Assembly (NCBI GenBank): GCA_028023455.1
Contig: JAQFVV010000018.1
Coordinates: 10,620,771 to 10,684,770 of the forward strand
From: Epiperipatus broadwayi
Lineage: Eukaryota > Onychophora > Udeonychophora > Euonychophora > Peripatidae
Length of the DNA: 64,000 nt
Direction: 5' to 3'
Shown: piece after piece, positions 38,701 to 46,509 of the stretch
Layout: the number at the start of each line of letters is the position of its first letter
Position numbering within the stretch: position 1 is the first letter of the stretch
Position numbers and translations under genes: made by a program
The notes under the pieces: model-generated
Databases searched by the model: none
Told to the model about the DNA's origin: nothing
The model's input: only the letters and a program-made list of their open reading frames with translations

Positions 38701-40848
38701 GACCATTTTAAGCAAAATTAGATAATTCATAGCAGATTCATTGTAATTGCAAACCATGATTGAGTGCACAAGACTGACTGAAATCACACGGGAAACAAAA
38801 AAGTGACTGATTGAGAAATGACTCATGGTACTGCCCATACAATCAAATCTTTATTTTTAATATTGCCCTTATAAACTTAACTCTCATTTCCATTATTATG
38901 ATTCATAATGTGCTTCTGTCTCTTCTATGTATGGAAAATCATGAAAACTTGAATTCATATATATATATATATTAGCTATAACAATGGTTATGCTACAATG
39001 CAGAGAAAAAAATGGTTTGAATTGACTAACAAACTGACATTTACATGTGTACATATATATGGCGTGTTACTTAAAAAAATAAAAGTATAAACTGCCTATA
39101 GATTAGGGGGGAAATGAATTTATGCATATTATTAAAAGATTATTAAATTTATTTTGTAATATGTAAGAGAACAATAAATTACATTGTAAATGAAAATGCT
39201 TTTGATACACAAAAAAATTTAAATTGCATATTTATTTAAATTTGAACCTTGTTTAGTTTGCCTTTAGTTTTAATTAAAAAACTTATCCATTTCATAATAA
39301 AAATGAATGACAAATCTAAATAAAAAATTAAAATTTTGGAATTAATAATATTTTAGAAGTTGTAATTAAAAATGTAAAAGTTGGCAGTGAATTTTTTTTC
39401 TTCCTATGTAATGAAATGTAAATAAAGAAAGAGACAAGCTATTTGTGTCTCTTCTTTTATTTATAATAAAAAAAACATAATATAATGTACTAAAATTTGT
39501 ATCCACAACATGTTTAGGAGATAGTAAAGAGGGTATTTTTCAAAAAAATATATTGTTGTAATGATGCAAATGTCATATATGTCCTAGTTGATGACATATA
39601 TACTGTTTGAAAATCATGTTGTTTGAACAACATTGGTTGAATATAAATAGATTGGAAACAAGTAACTAGGCATTATTCTTAGTAATGTCATTCAAATTCT
39701 GGAAGCCCAACAGTTTATTCCATATTGTTTTTCATTAGGAAGCAGTCTATATCAAGCTGTATTGCGAAGATCCATACGGAAGAAACAATCTCTGATTAAA
39801 ATTCATTTTCCACCAGAAGCCATATTTTACTGACTGTTTTTAAAGTATTTTTTAATATTCCAGTTACAACAGTCAGTAGAAGAAATCCATCTATCATGTG
39901 TGGCTAGATAACCAAAAACCACATCAGTCAAACACAACCTGGAAAATGCAGTCAGATCCAGAAATTAGTGCTGAAGTTTGAAAATCCAACTTGTGCAACA
40001 TCTGTATAATGCCATAAAGAAATAAATGGATATTGCCATATAAATTATTCAAGACCTACAGCTATACAGAGGCAAAACTCTCCATTATGTGATGTTTGAT
40101 GGTTTAAGACCTACAGATAGTATATTTTATAGAACATCACCAGTGTTCAAGGAGAAGATCGTCATTGGAAAAACTAAGGAAGAGAACAGGAAAAATATTA
40201 AAAGAATGGTACCTGAAAAAACCATGGTTAGTGACTGATTCAGTATACAGTACTTAACATAGTAAGATCTTATCATTATATAATTATAAAGCCTTAAACT
40301 AAAACATAGCTTAAACTTAAAATATATTTTATAATATTTTTGTGGATGTGTTGATAGTTGTGATTACATGCACAACTGTTCTATTTATTCATTATTAATA
40401 AATTGTTATTTTTTTTATTAATCCATTTAGTTTGCATTTATAACTCAATCTCAATATATGCTTTTTACATCCATATGCTAGTTAATAACCACAATCCTGA
40501 GAATCATGTAATCCATTGGAGGCTATGCTGGGATGGCAGTAATAATTGATGATGATTGTTCCTTTAAAAACTTTTCCAAAATTAAACTTTTTTTAAGGAA
40601 GTTTGGCATCTTTGAGTAAAACAAATAAAATGCTTTTGGAGTACTTGTACATTTAAATTATAAATCATCGTCATCACATTGGTTAATATTATTATATATT
40701 GGAATTGAATTTTTATTAATTATTCAATTTATTATTTTGAAGATCTCATTATATATGTGTGTATATCTTTGATTGTCTATAGATGGTATCCCAGTTTAAA
40801 CTCATCTGTCATTTAATATAATTACTGTAAAGGCAAAAAGTTATTGTT

Positions 40849-40880
<32 letters not shown>

Positions 40881-42415
40881 ACAAATTGAATATGGTTATC
40901 ATTTAGATATCAGTGCTGCCTATCTGATACTGTATCATATTTTTTGATAATAATGCTGTTTTTTATGTTATTATTTTTTGTTTAGCTGATATGTTGAGTT
41001 TTTGAATTAATATTAAAGCTAAAATATTTCATGATAGTACTGCTACAGCACTTGATATGAAAAACAAAGTAATGTGGGGTCCTCATTTAACATGTAATCG
41101 TCTTCACATGCAATTTTTTAAAACTTTAATTATAATTTTTCCTCTAATATTTTGTACTTATTTAAAAGTATCATTCACACAGTGTAAAATTCAATTACAT
41201 GAAAGAAGAAGCTTCAGAATGGAAGCTATCATTGGATTGATTCATAAAATGAGTTAAATCTATTAAGTACTTTTTGTTTGTTTTTAAATTTGAATTGTTA
41301 TAGATAATAATATTCAATAACTAAATTACGAGAATGAGTCAAAACTTATGCACATTCCAGTCATATTAAAACTTCTGTTGACCACACTATCTTATCAGTG
41401 TTGCAGTTTTGAATGTGTTTTGGCAATTCAAGTGTGACTAGTGTCAGAAGCAATGTTTGTCTTACTTGATTTACATAAAAGAAGAACAGTATATGGTATA
41501 TTGTTTGTGGTATAAGGGTGTATCTGGTATCAATATTTATTGAAGACTTTGTGCATAATATAGAGAAGGGATTTTGTCAAGAAGTGTGTATGAATGGATA
41601 CGAGAAGTTCAAGGAAAAAAAGCATACAATTACCAATCATGAAGAAGGAGACAAACACCCATCCACATCAAAAGTTGAAGTCAACACTGAGCATGTACAT
41701 TAACTAATTATGTTGGATAGACAAGCAACTGTGGATTATGTGGAAAACTATTTGCAAATCAGTCATGGGTGTACTTATTCAACAATGCATGACAAACTTG
41801 GGTCACAAAAAGTTTGTGTAAGGCAGATTTATGACTCACCCTTGTAATTTTAGATATAAATTGTTTTCTATTTATGATTTGAGCTAATATGCAGGCAATA
41901 AATATTATTACTTTTTTTCACTTACTTTTATTTAAAAATTACTATAAAATATTAATATATATTTGTATTTTTATTTTACTGAAACATCATCTATGTTGCA
42001 CATTTTTTTGCACACTTTCTTGACATAATCAAAAAGACAAATATCTATATAAATAGTTAACTCTATTTGTAAATATTGTATTAAAAAATTATTTTAAAAT
42101 AATTTAGTCATATTTTTTTTTTGTCAGTTTTAATCATACAATTCGCTTTTTTTTTAATGTTTTCTTACAGAAATTTCTTCTCCCACAATTCCACAAGAAA
42201 ACAGCACACTAATGCTGGAAGCATTGCATATGATTTATGAAAAGATTTCTCAATTTGAAGATGATCTGAATAGACATAAAGACATTTTGGAAAAAGTTGT
42301 TTATACCAATCAAATGATTCAAGAAAAATTTGAAGCTATCGTTCCTGTTCTTGAATGCATGAACTCAAGCATTCTTTGTTCTAGTCCCTATAGTCTTAGT
42401 ATTCCAGTAAACTAA
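8635..42415 (+). CDS. Five-exon gene for a secreted CCP / EGF / EGF / coiled-coil protein (247 aa)
   Basis: Gene model join(8635..8701, 22826..23002, 28776..28907, 32453..32575, 42171..42415), 744 nt. Each junction has AG/GT borders, each of the four introns is phase 1, and the joined frame has no internal stop. Order of parts: signal peptide (residues 1 to about 18), CCP/sushi (26-78), EGF-like (86-124), EGF of the DxDEC type (126-165), coiled coil (about 182-227), short cysteine-containing tail. NxS/T sequons at N136, N177 and N231 suggest glycosylation. Symmetric phase 1-1 exons are the known mode by which extracellular CCP and EGF modules are shuffled. Inferred role: an extracellular oligomeric adhesion, recognition or matrix protein. 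I do not recognise an orthologue and give no name. Extra exons could hide in the long introns, but the frame needs none. Confidence 0.8.
9174..9354. repeat. MITE-like element with about 46-bp terminal inverted repeats
   Basis: The left end, cacaacataaagtaaattaa from 9174 to about 9219, is inverted at about 9309-9354 with a few mismatches. The core is about 90 bp and has no coding potential. I see no clear target duplication, so the superfamily is open. Confidence 0.65.
9495..10081 (+). pseudogene. hAT-type transposon relic with BED-finger transposase remnant
   Basis: The region begins caggggtggagaatctttgg, like many hAT terminal inverted repeats. From 9874 the + strand reads MTTSSKIKTIDTENHTFQKK and WIKAYYY. 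After a +1 shift near 9971 it continues MSEIYSVNKEPIIKRHYLSK then HSDHKNYWERKKY, with a stop at 10079. This follows the start of hAT transposases of the kind annotated as GTF2IRD2- or ZBED-like: a basic start, an F-x-x-x-W segment, then the RH-x4-KH part of the BED zinc finger. The first Cys pair of the finger is lost at the frameshift. The remainder to about 10450 is too decayed to read, and no right end was found. Confidence 0.55.
10870..11050 (-). repeat. Dispersed repeat Y, single copy
   Basis: The segment with aataaagaatagaaac-like sequence, ggagataatatccatgta and aacctttgatgttttca, then cactaagtgacaatccctgagg-like sequence, is the reverse complement of about 15391-15530. It was found by direct comparison of the two stretches. 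Confidence 0.6.
11581..12060. repeat. Complex element with two interleaved inverted repeats
   Basis: Arm A (11581-11640, containing ataacgctatgcatacgatt) is inverted at about 11735-11795. Arm B (about 11629-11705, containing gtgcatgcgtcttctgcgag) is inverted at about 11980-12060. The order is A-B-A'-B', so the two pairs cannot both form simple nested hairpins. The whole is bordered by a possible direct repeat, atcttttaact, at about 11576 and 12059, which would suit an element with 9-11-bp target duplications such as Mutator-like elements. There is no coding capacity. Confidence 0.7.
12061..14004. other. Intron 1 segment, no gene seen
   Basis: 12080-12500 and 13290-13640 are less AT-rich than their surroundings and may be old pseudogene or repeat fragments. 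Their translations contain stops in every frame and match no family I know. Confidence 0.4.
14005..14583. repeat. Tandem dimer, unit about 306 bp
   Basis: Copy 1 (14005-14310) and copy 2 (14311 to about 14583) both start cattagcatattaag and run through gccagtgaatatatatctgt to tttataaatcataactaatt. Copy 2 lacks about 34 bp present in copy 1 (around 14051-14086). The differences are few, so the duplication is fairly young or the units are homogenised. No coding signal. Confidence 0.85.
14945..15552. repeat. Repeat Y locus with interleaved inverted repeats
   Basis: Arm A (14945 to about 15105, starting ctataatag) is inverted at 15236-15390. Arm B (about 15132-15233, starting ttgaattaaatatttcc) is inverted at about 15444-15552. 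The order is A-B-A'-B', the same topology as at 11581-12060 but with unrelated sequence. The B' part also matches 10870-11050 and 34610-34745. Confidence 0.75.
15658..15912. repeat. Foldback element with about 82-bp arms
   Basis: Left arm 15658-15739 (gttgtagttgtaaggaaaat onward) and right arm 15831-15912 are near-perfect reverse complements around a 91-bp AT-rich centre that includes a TA run. The right arm abuts the truncated 3' side of the LINE A copy at 15913, so it sits at a junction between elements. Confidence 0.8.
15913..20625 (-). pseudogene. Decayed non-LTR retrotransposon, family A copy 1
   Basis: Read on the - strand from 20625 to 15913. ORF1 remains lie at about 20600-19840 and include a charged, coiled-coil-like stretch at 19844-20041 (EEKIKAVEAKLKWLETN). 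Endonuclease remains lie near 18850-18380 and end in CNSDHNFF, the conserved SDH of AP-type endonucleases. Reverse transcriptase remains run from KLKSGKARSLDGW (about 17850) through KLNNYRLMAV, GPRQGCPRSPT (about 17260) and LLFVDI at the place of the catalytic FADD. Many stops and frameshifts. The element is cut at 16046-16885 by a repeat dimer and resumes at 16045 with INEAKKKKGLINK up to AVAGLTYC. It is a fossil and cannot be mobile. Confidence 0.75.
16046..16885 (+). repeat. Repeat X dimer inserted in LINE A
   Basis: Two copies of a unit of about 360 bp, each starting gcctcagggtggcctttgag (16046 and 16521, offset 475), with a 115-bp spacer of different sequence. Each unit contains the arm of the 1.5-kb palindrome and ends tataacaagcct-x-tgtttcagtta. 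The reading of LINE A stops at NQRNYLD on one side and resumes at EIKLINEA on the other, so the whole 840 bp is an insertion. Confidence 0.75.
20640..22065 (-). pseudogene. Family A LINE copy 2, 5'-truncated
   Basis: On the - strand this starts inside the reverse transcriptase with GLFFADDIFLCAERREDMEA, keeping the catalytic ADD. It then reads KFSEEKSNIMMVNTGERED and LGIILSNQENCLDEWEKKL (open over 21652-22002), followed by a more damaged C-terminal region down to about 20680. The 3' end carries short repeats of the type atatcatatcacatc. It sits directly behind the 5' end of copy 1 in the same orientation. The 5' truncation is normal for LINE insertions. Confidence 0.75.
22066..22825. other. 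End of intron 1
   Basis: AT-rich sequence with an AC/AT run just before the exon 2 acceptor. Nothing else seen. Confidence 0.5.
22826..23002 (+). CDS. Exon 2: CCP/sushi domain
   Basis: Acceptor tttttatag at 22825, donor GTAAGA at 23003, 177 nt, phase 1 at both ends. It encodes residues 23-81. The four CCP cysteines are C26, C52, C66 and C78 (expected pairing 1-3 and 2-4). Conserved CCP features are present: the C-x3-PP-x-x-x-NG start (NGG at 34-36), the Y37, the VFC-DSGY stretch around C52 and a P before the last Cys. The Trp normally found between C3 and C4 is missing: the segment reads CKSQVHSFLPSFC. CCP domains act in protein-protein recognition in extracellular and complement-like proteins. 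A single CCP ahead of EGF modules suggests a ligand-binding N-terminus, which is inference. Confidence 0.8.
23288..23536. repeat. Tandem duplication, unit about 120 bp
   Basis: tagtctaacatataattata starts both copies (about 23288 and 23409). Each runs through agtatgagcatgctatttac to tttaatgtactgtataggta. The copies differ by one or two small indels in the TA run. It lies in intron 2 of the host gene. Confidence 0.85.
23930..24165. repeat. MITE-like element with CACTAGGTGGCA-type ends
   Basis: Left end aaaatttcacccaatagtgccacctagtg (about 23930-23955, given here as two overlapping pieces of one arm) is inverted at about 24127-24162 as cactaggtagcactattg. The interior includes gaggggacttgaatctgg and gcatctattgactatt, which resemble parts of the repeats at 31.4 and 37.5 kb. 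No target duplication is clear. Confidence 0.55.
24820..25411 (-). mobile_element. Solo LTR of an LTR retrotransposon
   Basis: A 592-bp block, clearly richer in G+C than its surroundings. On the - strand it begins TGTCATATCTGACC and ends AACACAACA, i.e. TG...CA ends. In order it holds two CCAAT/ATTGG boxes (about 25325-25360), a TATA-like CTTTAAATAG (about 25260) and, near the 3' end, AATAAAATTGTACA (about 24902) followed by a GT-rich stretch. That is the U3-R-U5 layout of an LTR. The flanks acaag and aaaag are close to a 5-bp target duplication. No internal retroviral-type genes lie next to it, so it is a solo LTR left by recombination. Family not assigned. Confidence 0.6.
25487..26069. repeat. 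Foldback element with about 237-bp inverted arms
   Basis: Left arm 25487-25722 and right arm 25832-26069 are near-identical reverse complements (ttagtaatgactggaagg at the outer end, ataaacatatatatttatta at the inner end), around a 109-bp centre. The open stretch at 25924-26106 is only the right arm read through and is not a gene. Direct repeats tttaataac (25464 and 26070) lie near but not exactly at both ends. Confidence 0.85.
26217..26323 (+). mobile_element. tRNA-like SINE, copy 2
   Basis: Same family: GTCAAGCATTG head, anticodon-like stem GCTAC-TTTATAA-GCAGC, long variable region, B box GGGTTCTTTTCCCGG, then TAACACATGAG and an A run. It is flanked by a 13-bp direct repeat, actgtacaatttt, at 26204-26216 and 26324-26336. 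That is the target-site duplication expected of LINE-mediated retrotransposition. Confidence 0.8.
26337..28018. other. Intron 2 segment, no feature beyond simple repeats
   Basis: AT-rich with a TA run near 27064 and the AC microsatellite. No exon-like cysteine-rich frame found. Confidence 0.45.
27382..27406. repeat. (AC)n microsatellite
   Basis: About eleven AC units with one interruption, in intron 2 of the host gene. Confidence 0.9.
28035..28137 (-). mobile_element. tRNA-like SINE, copy 3
   Basis: On the - strand: GTCAAGCATTGGTAGTCGAG head, stem ACTGC-TTTACAA-GCAGT, an extended variable region, B box GGGTTCGCTTCCCGG, tail ATGACACATG and poly-A. It is flanked by a 16-bp direct repeat, tattactttattgttt, at 28019-28034 (running into the tail) and 28138-28153. 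This is the best-preserved copy. Confidence 0.85.
28776..28907 (+). CDS. Exon 3: EGF-like domain
   Basis: Residues 82-125. The acceptor at 28775 (ttattattag) is preferred over a nearer tttgcag at 28801. The nearer site would make a TGA at the junction with exon 2 and would lose the first cysteine. With the chosen site there are exactly six cysteines (C86, C95, C99, C108, C110, C124) with spacing 8-3-8-1-13, a normal EGF pattern. The core reads CEDLCIEKNDSFFCACSKPG. There is no DxDEC start, so calcium binding is not predicted. The donor is CAAG|GTAATG. 132 nt, phase 1-1. Confidence 0.8.
29521..29760. repeat. MITE-like element, about 36-bp terminal inverted repeats
   Basis: aaacaaagcattacatcact at the left end and agtgatg-type tgtgatgctttgttt at the right end are reverse complements over about 33-36 bp, including gcttactttc / gaaagtaagc. 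The interior of about 170 bp is non-coding. It lies in intron 3 of the host gene. Confidence 0.75.
29761..31417. other. Intron 3 segment, no gene seen
   Basis: AT-rich; C12/A14 homopolymers at about 30906-30931. One short splice-bounded frame at 30162 was considered and rejected. Confidence 0.45.
31418..31641. repeat. MITE-like element with 22-bp terminal inverted repeats
   Basis: taaacaattcaaaacaaagc starts the left end (31418) and its exact reverse complement closes the right end (31641). The outermost TA could be the TA target duplication of a Tc1/mariner-type MITE. The interior is relatively GC-rich and contains cacaagatggcac at 31591. Intron 3. Confidence 0.75.
32453..32575 (+). CDS. 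Exon 4: calcium-binding type EGF domain
   Basis: Acceptor ttgttattgcag, donor AGTAAG; 123 nt, phase 1-1, residues 126-166. It opens with DIDEC, the calcium-ligand signature of cbEGF domains, and has six cysteines (C130, C137, C141, C150, C152, C165). N143 occupies the position that is beta-hydroxylated in many cbEGFs. The usual aromatic two residues before the fourth Cys is Ala148, with Tyr149 next to the Cys instead, so the hydroxylation consensus is imperfect. N136-C-S is a possible glycosylation sequon. The order EGF then cbEGF is common in fibulin-, matrilin- and LDLR-like proteins, where calcium stiffens the module pair. Confidence 0.85.
32693..32724. repeat. (AT)n(GT)n microsatellite
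   Basis: AT run followed by a GT run, about 115 bases after exon 4. Confidence 0.9.
34610..34745 (+). repeat. Dispersed repeat Y, partial copy
   Basis: Matches about 15430-15552 in the same orientation: caaaaggcaaaagttatctc, gtttctattctttatt, then aacaatccatgaaaatattt. Only the right part of the repeat is present. Confidence 0.6.
36340..36985 (+). repeat. Possible LTR-like or satellite-like block
   Basis: 36340-36500 holds four or so degenerate units of about 55 bp (aataagttgtataataa...aatgtagaataa). 36600-36985 is less AT-rich, with paired short repeats (ccatatatggtgagaaatgt / ccatatatgggaaggtatgt) and a run ctcctgcctctgtaagtcc. It ends tgctggtcgtaagaca. The layout could be an LTR, but no TG...CA pair with target duplication was fixed. 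Confidence 0.3.
37060..37560. repeat. Diverged palindromic repeat
   Basis: The left side (agttatatagacctgactct at 37269, gattttgaaaccaagccaac at 37231, gtgaggcttgggattcaaa at 37133) is matched in reverse order and orientation by about 37399-37525 (gagtcaaatctatataactagt, ttaaaaccttag, ttaaatcctaagcttcattg). The arms are about 180 bp and clearly older than the other palindromes. It lies in intron 4. Confidence 0.55.
37561..41489. other. Intron 4, middle part
   Basis: 38360-38830 and 39720-40250 are less AT-rich. The latter contains aaaactctccatta, similar to the end of the 31.4-kb MITE, but no intact frame. No exon supported. Confidence 0.4.
40851..40880. repeat. (TA)n microsatellite
   Basis: Uninterrupted run of about 15 AT units in intron 4. 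Confidence 0.95.
41490..41845 (+). pseudogene. Mariner-type transposase fragment (helix-turn-helix part)
   Basis: The + strand reads VYEWIREVQ and, after a frameshift, YEKFKEKKHTITNHEEGDKH, PSTSKVEVNTEHVH, a stop, then LIMLDRQATVDYVENYLQIS and HGCTYSTMHDKLGSQKVC. The order QVYEW-x-x-RFKEG, acidic patch, RPSTS, (V)xxDRR-T, ISHGS-xxxxL-LGM-KVC is the N-terminal DNA-binding region of mariner transposases of the Mos1/SETMAR kind. No catalytic domain follows. It lies in intron 4, 330 bp before the last exon, and is dead. Confidence 0.6.
42171..42415 (+). CDS. Exon 5: C-terminal coiled coil, cysteine tail and stop
   Basis: Acceptor gttttcttacag with a long pyrimidine tract before it; stop TAA at 42413-42415. 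It encodes residues 167-247. From L185 to L227 the heptad is unbroken: a positions L185, I192, L199, L206, N213, F220, L227; d positions I188, F195, H202, V209, I216, I223. An Asn in the core (N213) is typical of short parallel coiled coils. C229 and C236 follow the coil and could form interchain disulfides. N177-S-T and N231-S-S are possible glycosylation sites. The arrangement recalls matrilin-type proteins, where a C-terminal coil oligomerises EGF-bearing chains. That comparison is by layout only. Confidence 0.8.
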
Positions 42416-42461
42416 TCAGAAATTATAATTCTTTTAAGTATTCTGTTATATGATAATTGTT

Positions 42462-42467
42462 AATAAA
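42462..42467 (+). terminator. Polyadenylation signal AATAAA
   Basis: Canonical AATAAA, 47 bases after the stop of the five-exon gene, followed by an AT-rich stretch. A short 3' UTR is implied. AATAAA is frequent in such AT-rich DNA, so the position, not the motif itself, is the argument. Confidence 0.5.
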
Positions 42468-42705
42468 ATTATTTACAAAATTCATGCAAAGAATAAGTAG
42501 TATTTATGATAAATTTATTGTTTATTATGATTTATAAATTAGTGAATATTTAGTGAATGTTTATAAAAATACATAGTAATTATATATCACTGTTCATAAA
42601 GAATATTGATGTTTTAAAGATGTATAATTTTAAAATTCATATATTTAAAACACTTGACTTGCTTCAAACTTCAGATAGACTAAACAATTTTTTTTTTAAC
42701 AAAAA

Positions 42706-43363
42706 GTATGTTGTGATGTGATATACTGTGACTTTTCCTTATATGAAGTCAGGAATCTCTCAACCACTATGCCCAGAGAAATCTGTTAGCCACTTTACCT
42801 TCCCATTCCTCACCCTAAGTTTTTCCCATATTCTTCTCTATCCTGCTCTATCCCATTTCCACAACATAATCTTTGTCAACTCCGTGGCCTTTATATCTAA
42901 ATCTCCCTTATCTTTTCCCAAACCCGGCATAAAAACTAAAAACTCACTTTCTGTATAATCACTTTGTTTGTATTTATTCTTCTACAATTTTATTTTTTGT
43001 ACCCTTTGTGGTTTTAGGTATTTACATTCAATTAATGATGGCTAACCTTTTTCATGCCCTCCTTACACAACTTGTTGACTAAGTCATCCACATTTTTCCA
43101 TTTATGTGTATATTCCTTTGTTGCTAAAGATCCTGTTCCAGATTTAAACAGTAAACTACTTTTCTTGCTATTATCATAAATTAACTCGCAACCAATATTC
43201 CGTTTACTTCTTTATATATTTAAACTCTTTTTACTCTCCATACTAGTTCTCCATCTCTCCAACTTTCTATTCTTTATTAATGCATCTATTCTTTTATCCC
43301 ATTCTTTGCTACTATAACACTCAACAATTCTCCTACCACTATCATCCCACCTTTTGTATAAGT
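42706..43363 (-). pseudogene. Family A LINE fragment, 3' part
   Basis: Base-by-base similarity to about 20665-21265, for example gttagccactttaccttncc, gcctttatatctaaa and catctattcttttatcccatt. It ends in the same gatgtgatat-type tail. It is a 5'-truncated and decayed copy of the same LINE, lying just downstream of the last exon of the host gene and on the opposite strand. Confidence 0.75.
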
Positions 43364-45999
43364 AAAGACTGAATGTTTGCTACAGAACTGTTACATCCTT
43401 AGTTAGCTAAAAATAGATATTTGCTAATAATTTGACAACTAGCTAGATTGCTTAGAAATCTTGATATCTGAAAATATTTGCAAAATCCACTTAGGTTGAA
43501 TCCACATCATAGCGACACTATTATACCACGTAACTCAATATTTTTCTGTTATCCAGTTAAAAACATTTTAATCTTAGCCATCAAATATCACAACGAATGA
43601 AAATAGTAATTCACACCGATTTTTTGTGTTCTGCAGTTTGTTAATTCACTATCAAAACCAATAATGAGTTTTATACATATCATTTAACAAGAATTGTGAA
43701 ATAAACGATTAAACTTGAACAGTTTTATTTTCTTTTATTACAAAACATATATTTTTAAATGTTAAATAGCCAAAAACAAATTATTTTCGAAAAATCCTGA
43801 ATAAATATAACATTGAAATATATCGAACATTTAAAGTTAGAAACATTTACTTTAAAAAAATTCCCATTCCAGATATGATTAATATAAACAAAGAATCATG
43901 TGATTCCACTTTTGTTAACTGTACAGTTATGACATCTATATTAAAATAAAAGGACTTTTAATATTGATCTCTGGCTTTTGGTCTTCATCAAAGCGGAAAT
44001 TTCTGTTCATAATTATCTGCTTTGAGACACTGTTAGCCAAATTAAACCATTTTCTCTTCCTCAAACCTTGATATATCACACAGCCACTTTCATTTATTTT
44101 AAAAATGAAGATTATACTGCCATCTAGTGCCCATAAAATAAATAAAAGTAAATTGTTGTATTTCAATTATATATATTATTTTCTGATTAATATACTAATA
44201 TTTATTTGATCAGACCAAAATCTCAATTTATTTTCCAGAAAAGTATACTACAAACTTATTCATAGACCATGGATGACAACTTGATAGGATTAACTATCTG
44301 AAAATTTTCAATTACCATCTAAATTTTAACTTAAGGTTGTAGGCAGAATGAGTTATTCAATCCCTTAAACTGAAGTTTATAAAACTGAAGTTTATAACCA
44401 GATTAATGCTGATAAATATTTTCAGGGAACAATCATTACTAACCCTAAGATTAGTTTATAAAAGTATTTAAGTTGATGTATATCTGGGAGGATTAAGACT
44501 ATGACTTTTTATTTTTAATTTTTATTAACTTTAATATAAAAAAAATATTGCATGATAATTTAGGCTGTGATCTTTTACTCAAAACAAAGATCATCACATC
44601 TGTATTTTATAGCTAAATTTATCAAAATATTCTGAACTAGTCTACATATCTCTACAGCTGAATACGAAGATAACTTAAATTGACAATGATAACCACTATT
44701 TTAACTTACAACCAATCTTATATAGATTTAATTTTAAAAATAATCAGTAGGTAATTAGCTAATCAGAAAGTCATTTGATGTTTAAGTGTCCAAGAAACAG
44801 CTGAGCACAAAAGTTCCTCTTCACTTTACTAAAACTAACAGTATAATTTTTTTTTAGTTGAATATTGATTATGGAATCTTAATCACTTCAGTCCATCCTT
44901 GCATTAAAATTCACAAGACATGAACAAGGAATCACAACTATCTAATGAAAATTCTAGTGGTTATCCTCTTTCCATATTTATAATATACCATTTAAACTTG
45001 AAATTTGAAAGATTTTCAGATGATTGAGAATTTTCACTCAATCATAGCATTTTTCAGATAATTAACTCGACTAATAATCCAATTACTTGTTAGTAAATAG
45101 GTATCTGATTTGTTTAAACCAAGAAAACCAATTAAAACCATCACCAACAGACACGTCAATTAGCCTGGTAAATAATGTCTGCCATTCAGTATTTTAAAGA
45201 GATTTTGGGGAGACCTCATACACTGCAGCAGGCTATTTAAGCCTGTTCTGTTGATACTTACTAATGTAATAAAGAAAAAACTAAAAATACTATCTGGAAC
45301 ATGGTTATAAATTTCTTCCATGTATAATTATGCTCTTTATTAATTATTTATCATGTGTGGTAAATCTTTAACATAATGGCCACTGGTGAATATACAATAA
45401 AGAAGTAATACTTTTTTGGATCAATATTTACTATGGGCTATAAAAACAAATTTAAAATTCATAAAATTCAAGATTTGTACTGTAGAGTGATCTGTAAATA
45501 ATAATTTGTGTATGGAGGGAGGGGGATTTAAAAATTTATATAAAAACTGAGGGGAATATACAAATAGCATTAACCTATCTGCTTATTATTTACATAATTG
45601 TTTTATTTTTCCATTTACAATAACCATGTCACAAATAATCTAAATAAAGACTTATGTATATGTTGGATTATCTGCCCAAAAATAGGATTAGTGAGTAGAT
45701 AATAACGAACTACAATAAAGTAATAGCACTTGATATCATCAGTATTAAATTTGTTTTTGCATGCTGACTTTTTGATGAAATTTATTTTAGCATCTAAATA
45801 TTTTATAACTTCATCATAATATTACATATGTTCATTATTTTATTAAGCTGAATAATTAGAACTTATTACTATGTTTCACCTACAACTAAGAATCTAATAC
45901 ATCTCTCAGCTTGCTTAATTTGCAAGAAACATAGCTACTATGTCATTTTAATCAACTGAAATTTGTTTCATATTAATTAATTGAAAAATTTATCCTTTT
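43364..45999. other. 3' flank of the host gene, no gene seen
   Basis: AT-rich. ctgccatctagtgcc at 44118 and gtaaataggtatctg near 45093 are repeat-derived motifs seen elsewhere in the window. Confidence 0.45.
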
Positions 46000-46262
46000 T
46001 CTAACAAAAATTCCAAATGCATATAAAAAAGTATCCATTTAATATTACCCTACACAAAGGAATTACTCCAACAGACATACCTACAATGCATTCAACAGAT
46101 AATTCCCCTTTTATAATATCTTTCAAAGATGTGCCCCCACAATGTTTCTATTGTGGGGCAGATCCCACTTAGTTAAAAACTGTATGGATAGATTTTGTAT
46201 TTATTAAATGTAACGTGAAGATGAAAAATCACCAATGTTTTGTACAACATATACAAGAAAGT

Positions 46263-46509
46263 ATCAGATTAGTAACAGAACCTCAAAAAACTAATGAATC
46301 TAAGCAAATCACAACTACACAAAAAAATATTGAAAATATTCTGATATCAGATTAGTAACAGAACCTAAAAAAACTAATGAATCTAAGCAAATCACAACTA
46401 CACAAAAAAATATTGGAAATATTCTGATATCAGATTAGTAACAGAACCTCAAAAAAACTAATGAATCTAAGCAAATCACAACTACACAAAAAATATTGAA
46501 AATATTCGG
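46263..46509 (+). repeat. Triplicated 83-bp unit in LINE B ORF1
   Basis: Three copies start atcagattagtaacagaacc at 46263, 46346 and 46429. They are almost identical except for A-run lengths. The period of 83 is not a multiple of three, so the expansion shifts the ORF1 frame. Confidence 0.9.
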
